From NCBI RefSeq assembly GCF_003056055.1, contig NZ_PYFP01000001.1, positions 1,240,001 to 1,304,000 on the forward strand: 64,000 nucleotides of DNA, written 5' to 3'. The translations under genes were made by a program, and so were the position numbers. The DNA comes from Glaciimonas sp. PCH181 (lineage in GTDB: Bacteria > Pseudomonadota > Gammaproteobacteria > Burkholderiales > Burkholderiaceae_D). Shown here piece after piece: positions 58,229 to 64,000 of the stretch. A model generated the notes under the pieces. It saw only the letters and a list, made by a program, of their open reading frames with translations, made no database searches and was not told the DNA's origin. Each line of letters opens with the position of its first letter. The first letter of the stretch is position 1.

Positions 58229-58544
58229 CTGAACGGCGCGGTGCCCTGAAAAGGGATAAAAGGAATGAACGGAAGGCAATAAGTTGCGTCTGCAATGGCT
58301 TGCGCATCACTTATTAACAACAAAAATACATTTGACGTGAGTCTGACGCAAGAAAATACGTATCTTTAGAACAACATTTTCGTGAAGATAGTATGCTGCG
58401 GTATTTTAAGGGGTTTTAAGCAGCTGATTGCGATGAATGGTAATTATTTATTTTTTATTCTTTGTAAACCATTTGTAACTTAAAGCGTTAAATCCAACTG
58501 GGCGTTCTTTGCTGCGTGCAATCCCATAGTCTGACTAATTACAC
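58229..58544. other. Divergent promoter region of the cyanophycin locus
   Basis: About 315 bases without a gene, AT-rich toward the right. TTGACG occurs near 58332, but no convincing -10 follows at proper spacing. A regulatory site was not recognised. Confidence 0.4.
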
Positions 58545-60743
58545 ATGAAAAACATAGAATTTCTCCGAATTACATCTTTGCGCGGCCCAAATATTTGGAC
58601 GTATCGATCCGCTCTTGAGGCTTGGATCGATATCGGAGAACTGGAAGACTGCCCTTCTAACGTTATTCCCGGTTTTAATGAACGCCTGACAACCTGGTTG
58701 CCGTCATTAATTGAACATCGTTGCAGCTATGGCGAGCGCGGTGGTTTTGTGCAACGTCTGAAAGACGGCACTTGGCCCGGTCATATTTTAGAACATGTCA
58801 CGCTGGAATTACAAAATCTGGCCGGTCTGCCCGGTGGCTTCGGCAAAGCACGTGAAACCTCCAAACGCGGTGTATATAAAGTCGTTGTGCGAGCCCGCCA
58901 CGAGCAAATCACGCGCGCCGCTTTGTACGCCGCCCGCGATCTGGTCATGGCCGCGATTGAAAACAAGCCATTTGATGTCGCGAGCCATGTTGTCACCTTG
59001 CGAGAAATGGTCGACTCGCTCTGCCTGGGTCCGAGCACAGCCTGTATCGTCGATGCTGCCGACCAACGCCGCATTCCCTCCTTGCGGCTATCGGCAGGTA
59101 ATCTTGTCCAACTAGGCTACGGTGCCCGTCAACGGCGCATCTGGACTGCCGAGACAGACCAAACCAGCGCCATTGCAGAAAGTATTTCAAGCGATAAAGA
59201 TCTGACCAAAAGCCTGTTGCAGTCTTGCGGCGTGCCGACTCCGGAAGGACGTATCGTCGAGAGCGCAGAAGATGCATGGGAAGCGGCAGAAGATATCGGA
59301 CTGCCCGTAGTCGTCAAACCAACTGATGCTAATCATGGCCGTGGCGTCTTCATCGATTTAAATACCCGCGCCGAAATCGAGACTGCCTACGCTTGTGCAT
59401 TAGAAGAAGGCAGCGGTGTCATCGTCGAACGCTTCATTCGCGGTAACGAACATCGTTTGCTGATTGTGGGCGGCAAGTTAGCTGCTGCTGCCAGAGGTGA
59501 ACCACTATCGGTCATCGGCAATGGCACCTCGACCATTTTGGAGTTGATCGACAGCCAATTAAACTCCGATCCACGCCGCGGTGAGCTAGAAGAACATCCT
59601 CTTAGTCCAATCATCCTGGAACAAGAACCGACTATCCAAATGGAATTGGAGCGGCAGGGCTATTCCTCAACGTCCATTCCCACCGCCGAAAAATCAGTAC
59701 TAATACAACGCACCGGCAACGTCTGCATCGATGTAACAGCAAAAGTGCATCCTAGTGTTGCCGCAGCGGCGGCACTGGCCGCCCGCATCGTTGGTCTGGA
59801 TATTGCCGGTGTTGATCTGGTGGCAGAAGACATTTCCCGGCCATTGGACCAGCAACGCGGTGCCATCGTCGAAGTCAATGCTGGCCCCGGTTTGTTGATG
59901 CATTTGAAGCCCGCTGAAGGCGAAGCGCAGCCGGTGGGTCTTGCGATCGTTAATCACCTGTTCGCTGGTGAAGAAAACGGTCGTATTCCCATCGTCGGCG
60001 TCACCGGCACAGATGGCAAAACCGTAGTCTCGCATCTGATCGCCCGCCTGCTCAATCTGAGTGGCAAACATACTGGCCTTGCGTGCAGCGATGGCCTGTA
60101 CTTTAATAATCAACAGGTTGAAAAGAATAATTGCGCCGACTGGACGGGAGCGCATCGGGTATTGCTTAACCGTGCAGTCGAAGCAGCGGTATTTGAAAAC
60201 GGCGCCAAAACGATCCTGTCTGAAGGTTTGGCTTATGATCGCTGTCAGGTTGGCGTAGTCACCAACATCGCCTTAACGGATAAACTGCCGGATTACTATG
60301 TCGACGATGCTGAACAAATAGCTAAGGTATTACGCACCCAGGTCGATATCGTATTGCCAACTGGTGTAGCAGTGTTGAATGCAGCCGATCCGTTAGTGTC
60401 GGCATTCGCAGAATTATGTGACGGCGAAGTTATTTTCTTCTGTGCTGAGCAATCGCTACCCGTGATTACGCAACACTTGATGCAAAACAAGCGCGCTGTA
60501 TTTGTTCGTCATGGGCAAATTATTTTAGCCACCGGCAAACGGGAAATCGAATTGGCGCAAATTGCCACGATCCCGCTCACCGCAGATGGTCAACCGTCGT
60601 CGCGCACAGAAAATGTCCTGGCTGCTGTTGCTGCAACATGGGCACTTGGCATTAGCGTCGATTTGATACGCGCTGGTATTGAAACCTTTAATTTAGAGCT
60701 GGTAAGACCGCCGCTGAATACAAGAAAAACAAAGTTAGCCTAA
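58545..60743 (+). CDS. cphA': Cyanophycin synthetase-like protein CphA'
   Basis: A 732-residue homologue of cyanophycin synthetase. It has the N-terminal domain (IEFLRITSLRGPNIWTYRSA), the ATP-grasp domain (VVVKPTDANHGRGVFIDLN; EVNAGPGLLMHLKPAEG) and a Mur-ligase central domain with P-loop GVTGTDGKTVV (Asp where the usual motif has Asn). It stops after the central domain (NVLAAVAATWALGISVDLIR), so the Mur-ligase C-terminal domain present in the next gene is absent. That short form is the known CphA' type in Burkholderiales. Its exact activity is unclear; it may form hetero-oligomers with CphA. Followed by cphA 196 bases on. Confidence 0.9.
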   Translation: MKNIEFLRITSLRGPNIWTYRSALEAWIDIGELEDCPSNVIPGFNERLTTWLPSLIEHRCSYGERGGFVQRLKDGTWPGHILEHVTLELQNLAGLPGGFGKARETSKRGVYKVVVRARHEQITRAALYAARDLVMAAIENKPFDVASHVVTLREMVDSLCLGPSTACIVDAADQRRIPSLRLSAGNLVQLGYGARQRRIWTAETDQTSAIAESISSDKDLTKSLLQSCGVPTPEGRIVESAEDAWEAAEDIGLPVVVKPTDANHGRGVFIDLNTRAEIETAYACALEEGSGVIVERFIRGNEHRLLIVGGKLAAAARGEPLSVIGNGTSTILELIDSQLNSDPRRGELEEHPLSPIILEQEPTIQMELERQGYSSTSIPTAEKSVLIQRTGNVCIDVTAKVHPSVAAAAALAARIVGLDIAGVDLVAEDISRPLDQQRGAIVEVNAGPGLLMHLKPAEGEAQPVGLAIVNHLFAGEENGRIPIVGVTGTDGKTVVSHLIARLLNLSGKHTGLACSDGLYFNNQQVEKNNCADWTGAHRVLLNRAVEAAVFENGAKTILSEGLAYDRCQVGVVTNIALTDKLPDYYVDDAEQIAKVLRTQVDIVLPTGVAVLNAADPLVSAFAELCDGEVIFFCAEQSLPVITQHLMQNKRAVFVRHGQIILATGKREIELAQIATIPLTADGQPSSRTENVLAAVAATWALGISVDLIRAGIETFNLELVRPPLNTRKTKLA

Positions 60744-60744
60744 T

Positions 60745-60758
60745 CGACCTTTTGGTCG
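60745..60758 (+). other. Small hairpin after cphA'
   Basis: CGACC-TTTT-GGTCG, two bases after the cphA' stop. There is no T-tract, so it is probably a processing or stabilising hairpin rather than a terminator. Confidence 0.35.
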
Positions 60759-60902
60759 CAACATCATTGCCATCATGTCCCATTAAGCGGCATGCAGGAA
60801 ATCGATGACGTTGCGACATCAAGTCGACTTGCAGCAGTAACAAAAAACGCCACATGTTTGAATTGCCATATTCTGGCAACAAAAATTTAGACCCCATTAA
60901 AA

Positions 60903-60919
60903 TTGGTCAAACAGACCAA
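60903..60919 (+). promoter_or_regulatory. Inverted repeat just before the cphA ribosome site
   Basis: TTGGTC-AAACA-GACCAA lies directly upstream of AGGA (60926-60929) and ATG 60940. It could be an operator or a leader hairpin affecting translation. Confidence 0.35.
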
Positions 60920-60939
60920 AAATTCAGGAAAACTTGTTG

Positions 60940-63510
60940 ATGGACGTATCACGTATCCGATTCCTACGCGGCCCAAATTTATGGTCCCGTCACACTGCGA
61001 TTGAAGCAATCGTGTCATGCACAGAAGTTGAGCGTTCGATTGCCGGCATGCACGATTTCGAGGCGCGCTTGCGGGCTTGCTTCCCGCATATCGGCTTCCT
61101 CGAGTCGACCAGTGTGGACGATAATATTTCGATGGCCCACGCACTAGAAAGCGCCGCACTCGCGCTGCAATCGCAAGCTGGCTGCCCAGTCACCTTTAGT
61201 CGTACTGTCCAGGCGCTGGAAAACGGTGTCTATCAAGTCATTGTCGAATACAGCGAAGAAGCCGTCGGCAAACTAGCCTTCGAGCTGGCGCAAGCATTAT
61301 GCAATGCGGCAGCTAATGATCAGCCATTCGATCTGGCCGATGCGTTATCGCGCTTGCGAGAGCTGGATGAAGACGTTCGATTGGGGCCAAGTACCGGCTC
61401 CATCGTAGAAGCCGCGGTCGCCCGTGGCGTACCGTTTCGCCGTCTGACCGAGGGCAGCATGGTGCAATTCGGCTGGGGTAGCCAGCAGCGCCGTATTCAA
61501 GCCGCAGAAACTAGTCACACCAGCGCCATTGCCGAAGCAATTGCGCAAGACAAAGACCTCACCAAGATGTTGTTACTGGCAGCCGGCGTTCCGGTCCCCA
61601 CAGGCCGCGTCGTAACGACGGCTCCCGATGCCTGGGCAGTCGCGCAGGAAATCGGTAGTGCAGTAGTGGTCAAACCGCGCGACGGCAATCAAGGCAAAGG
61701 TGTTGCAGTCAACATCGGCACGCGTGAGCAAGTCATGGGCGCCTTTGATGTTGCTGCGGAAATCTGTGCAGACGTCATCGTTGAGCGCTATCTGCCCGGC
61801 CACGATTTTCGTCTGCTGGTCGTCGGCAAAGAACTGGTGGCAGCAGCCAGACGCGACCCGCCACTGGTCATTGGCGATGGTCGTAATACCATCCGCGCTT
61901 TAGTCGATAACGTCAACAGCGACCCCTTGCGTGGCGATGGTCATGCAACCCCGCTGACTAAAATTCGCTTCGACGCCATCGCGATTGCAACACTTGCAAA
62001 GCAAGGTTATCAGGCCGATACGATCCCGCCAAAAGGCGTCCGCGTGGTCCTGCGAAATAACGCGAATCTAAGCACTGGCGGCACTGCGACGGATGTCACC
62101 GATGACGTGCATCCGCAAATGGCAGCGCGCGCCATCGCCGCTGCTCAAATGGTCGGTCTGGATATTTGCGGTGTCGACGTGGTCTGTAACAGCGTCCACA
62201 AACCACTGGAAGAGCAAGAAGGCGGCATCGTTGAAGTCAACGCCGCGCCGGGCCTGCGCATGCATATCAGCCCGTCTTATGGCAAAGGTCGCGCAGTCGG
62301 TAAAGCGATCATCGAAACTATGTTTAGCGGCAACGACGATGGTCGTATCCCATTGGTTGCTGTCGCCGGAACCAACGGAAAAACCACCACCGTGCGCTTG
62401 ATTGCGCATCTTCTTAGCTGTAAAGGTCTGCGCGTCGGCATGACCAATTCCGACGGTGTGTATATCGAAAAGCAGCGTATCGACACCGGCGATTGCAGCG
62501 GCCCACGCAGCGCCCGTAACGTTCTGATGCATCCCGATGTTGATGCGGCGGTATTTGAAACCGCACGCGGTGGCGTATTGCGTGAAGGACTCGGCTTTGA
62601 TCGTTGTAACGTCGCCGTCATTACCAATATCGGCATGGGCGATCACCTTGGCCTGAGCTTTATCAGCACAGTCGAAGACCTGGCAGTAGTCAAACGCGTG
62701 ATCGTCGAAAACGTCGCTCCCAACGGTGTTGCCGTTCTCAACGCTGGTGATCCTATGGTCACCAGCATGGCGCAAGTCTGCCCGGGCTCAGTCACGTTCT
62801 TCGCCTACGACAACAGTAATCCAGTCATGACCACGCATCGCGCGCAAGGTCATCGCGTTGTCTATCTGGACGGCGGGGATATCGTCGCAGCGCAAGGAGC
62901 GCAAGAAGTACGTTTACCGTTAGCAGAAATCCCATTGACACGGAACGGCACGATCTGCTTCCAGGTTGAAAACGTAATGGCCGCTACCGCAGCTGCCTGG
63001 GCGTTGGAACTGGATTGGAAAATTATCCGCAATGGCCTGCACTCATTCATAAATGATCCCGCCACTGTGCCCGGCCGATTTAACGTATTCGATTATCGTG
63101 GTGCCACATTGATCGCTGACTACGGCCACAATCCTGATGCCATCGTTGCGCTGGTACAAGCGGTTGAAAACATGCCCGCCAAACGACGCTCAGTCGTCAT
63201 TAGTGGCGCAGGGGATCGCCGCGATGAAGACATCCGCCAGCAAACCCAACTGCTGGGTGATGCCTTCGATGAAGTTATTCTGTATCAGGATCAATGCCAG
63301 CGCGGTCGTGCAGATGGCGAGGTCTTGGCGCTGCTGCGGGACGGTTTAAAAAATGCGCGCCGCACCAAAGCCAGTCAAGAAATTGATGGCGAATTCGTTG
63401 CAATCGATACTGCTTTATCGACCTTAAAAGAAGGCGATTTATGCCTGATTTTAGTCGATCAGGTTGAGGAAGCGTTGGAACATATTGCTAAACGAATTGC
63501 CGAAGGCTAA
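60940..63510 (+). CDS. cphA: Cyanophycin synthetase
   Basis: An 856-residue enzyme that polymerises Asp and Arg into cyanophycin using ATP, without ribosomes, in cytosolic granules. Domains in order: N-terminal domain (VSRIRFLRGPNLWSRHTAIE), ATP-grasp (VVVKPRDGNQGKGVAVNIGT; EVNAAPGLRMHISPSYGKG) that adds Asp, and Mur ligase (AVAGTNGKTTTVRLIAHLL) with its C-terminal domain (FNVFDYRGATLIADYGHNPD) that adds Arg. All expected parts are present. ATG 60940 has AGGA ten bases upstream. It pairs with cphA'. No cyanophycinase gene is in this window. Confidence 0.95.
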   Translation: MDVSRIRFLRGPNLWSRHTAIEAIVSCTEVERSIAGMHDFEARLRACFPHIGFLESTSVDDNISMAHALESAALALQSQAGCPVTFSRTVQALENGVYQVIVEYSEEAVGKLAFELAQALCNAAANDQPFDLADALSRLRELDEDVRLGPSTGSIVEAAVARGVPFRRLTEGSMVQFGWGSQQRRIQAAETSHTSAIAEAIAQDKDLTKMLLLAAGVPVPTGRVVTTAPDAWAVAQEIGSAVVVKPRDGNQGKGVAVNIGTREQVMGAFDVAAEICADVIVERYLPGHDFRLLVVGKELVAAARRDPPLVIGDGRNTIRALVDNVNSDPLRGDGHATPLTKIRFDAIAIATLAKQGYQADTIPPKGVRVVLRNNANLSTGGTATDVTDDVHPQMAARAIAAAQMVGLDICGVDVVCNSVHKPLEEQEGGIVEVNAAPGLRMHISPSYGKGRAVGKAIIETMFSGNDDGRIPLVAVAGTNGKTTTVRLIAHLLSCKGLRVGMTNSDGVYIEKQRIDTGDCSGPRSARNVLMHPDVDAAVFETARGGVLREGLGFDRCNVAVITNIGMGDHLGLSFISTVEDLAVVKRVIVENVAPNGVAVLNAGDPMVTSMAQVCPGSVTFFAYDNSNPVMTTHRAQGHRVVYLDGGDIVAAQGAQEVRLPLAEIPLTRNGTICFQVENVMAATAAAWALELDWKIIRNGLHSFINDPATVPGRFNVFDYRGATLIADYGHNPDAIVALVQAVENMPAKRRSVVISGAGDRRDEDIRQQTQLLGDAFDEVILYQDQCQRGRADGEVLALLRDGLKNARRTKASQEIDGEFVAIDTALSTLKEGDLCLILVDQVEEALEHIAKRIAEG

Positions 63511-63549
63511 ATACGCCACTTTGCTGCTTATAAGCCAGAAGATAAAAAA

Positions 63550-63577
63550 GCGGGACAGCCTTGTATGGCTATCCCGC
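63550..63577. terminator. Bidirectional terminator between cphA and def
   Basis: GCGGGACAGCC and GGCTATCCCGC pair with one G-T type mismatch around a six-base loop; A and T runs flank it on both sides. It serves cphA (rightward) and def (leftward). Confidence 0.88.
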
Positions 63578-63600
63578 TTTTTATTTGGCCTGACGATTTA

Positions 63601-64000
63601 TTAATCGTCGTCGTTAGGATCCAACTCCGGAAACAATACCGAAGTAAATCCAAATCGTGAAAAATCCTTGATCCGCATTGGATATAAAATCCCATCCAAA
63701 TGATCGCATTCGTGCTGCACCACGCGCGCATGGAACTCATCAACTGCGCGGCTAATCGCTACGCCATGCTGATCGACGCCTTCGTAATGTAATTTCTCCC
63801 AGCGCGGCACCACGCCTCGCATCCCGGGCACTGACAAACAGCCTTCCCAGCCGTCTTCCGTGATATCCGAAAGTGGCGTCAAAACAGGATTGATCAAGAC
63901 AGTTTCAGGTACCGGTTCTGCATCAGGATAACGCAGGTTATTTTTAAAACCAAAAATTACCACCCGCAAATTAACGCCGATCTGCGGTGCCGCCAAACCC
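63601..64000 (-). CDS. def: Peptide deformylase (5' part outside the window)
   Basis: The C-terminal 130 or so residues of peptide deformylase, which removes the formyl group from nascent N-terminal Met. Motif 1 (AAPQIG) lies at the window edge, motif 2 is EGCLSVPG with the metal-binding Cys, and motif 3 is HECDHLDG with the two metal-binding His and catalytic Glu. The coding sequence continues beyond base 64000; the apparent TTG start at 63996 is inside the gene (GLAAPQIG). Convergent with cphA. Confidence 0.95.
   Translation of the reverse strand, partial: GLAAPQIGVNLRVVIFGFKNNLRYPDAEPVPETVLINPVLTPLSDITEDGWEGCLSVPGMRGVVPRWEKLHYEGVDQHGVAISRAVDEFHARVVQHECDHLDGILYPMRIKDFSRFGFTSVLFPELDPNDDD

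Noticed and set aside
62068..62775. Leftward 235-codon frame inside cphA
   Set aside because: Antisense shadow of the fully conserved cyanophycin synthetase gene; the same holds for long antisense frames in liuD, liuB and guaA.

Overview
The window looks like a chromosome segment of a betaproteobacterium in the Burkholderiales, most likely the Oxalobacteraceae. The basis is the gene order rpsB-tsf-pyrH-frr-uppS-cdsA-dxr-rseP-bamA-ompH-lpxD-fabZ-lpxA-lpxB-rnhB, the guaB/guaA and ratA-rnfH/smpB neighbourhood, the divergent ppsA/ppsR pair, and a cphA'-cphA cyanophycin locus with its DUF1854 and ABC-transporter partners. Base composition is moderate, not the high GC of Burkholderia. The genus cannot be fixed by reading alone.

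Layout. 1-5260: a decaying catabolic region with an amidohydrolase stub, a TetR regulator, intact methylcrotonyl-CoA carboxylase genes liuD and liuB, and an internally deleted liuA (isovaleryl-CoA dehydrogenase). 5261-7031: a regulatory region with two palindromic sites, then an ABC-transporter substrate-binding protein. About 7060-23513: a roughly 16.4 kb genomic island inserted at the 3' end of guaA. Its left part is a plasmid/ICE remnant (frameshifted parB, DUF932 gene with a hexanucleotide repeat). Its centre is a defence island: an AAA ATPase-subtilase pair resembling IetAS; a five-gene operon TIR, SLOG-like, ThsB-like TIR, caspase, subtilase; a DUF2158 gene followed by a caspase-helicase fusion gene broken by an early amber codon; and a lone AbiEi-type antitoxin. 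Its right end is an AlpA-like regulator and a P4-type integrase preceded by iterated repeats next to guaA.

23514-35818: guaA, guaB, a DUF4124 protein, rnfH, ratA, smpB, paraslipin and NfeD, ppsA with its regulator ppsR, an SpoU methyltransferase and rnhB. 36018-50492: the leftward block for translation factors, isoprenoid, phospholipid, outer-membrane and lipid A biogenesis. 50824-55277: map, glnD and an rRNA pseudouridine synthase. 55428-63510: cyanophycin metabolism. 63601 to the right edge: def, cut by the window end.

The most interesting part is 10102-20630. Within about 10 kb it encodes two subtilisin-like proteases, two caspase-like domains, two TIR-type domains, a SLOG-like nucleotide-binding protein, an AAA ATPase and a helicase. 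The 13591-17158 operon reads as a nucleotide-signal-activated protease cascade: TIR and SLOG domains would make or sense an NAD-derived signal, and caspase and subtilase would be effectors. This is inference from domain content. No tRNA, rRNA, CRISPR array or intact insertion sequence was seen.
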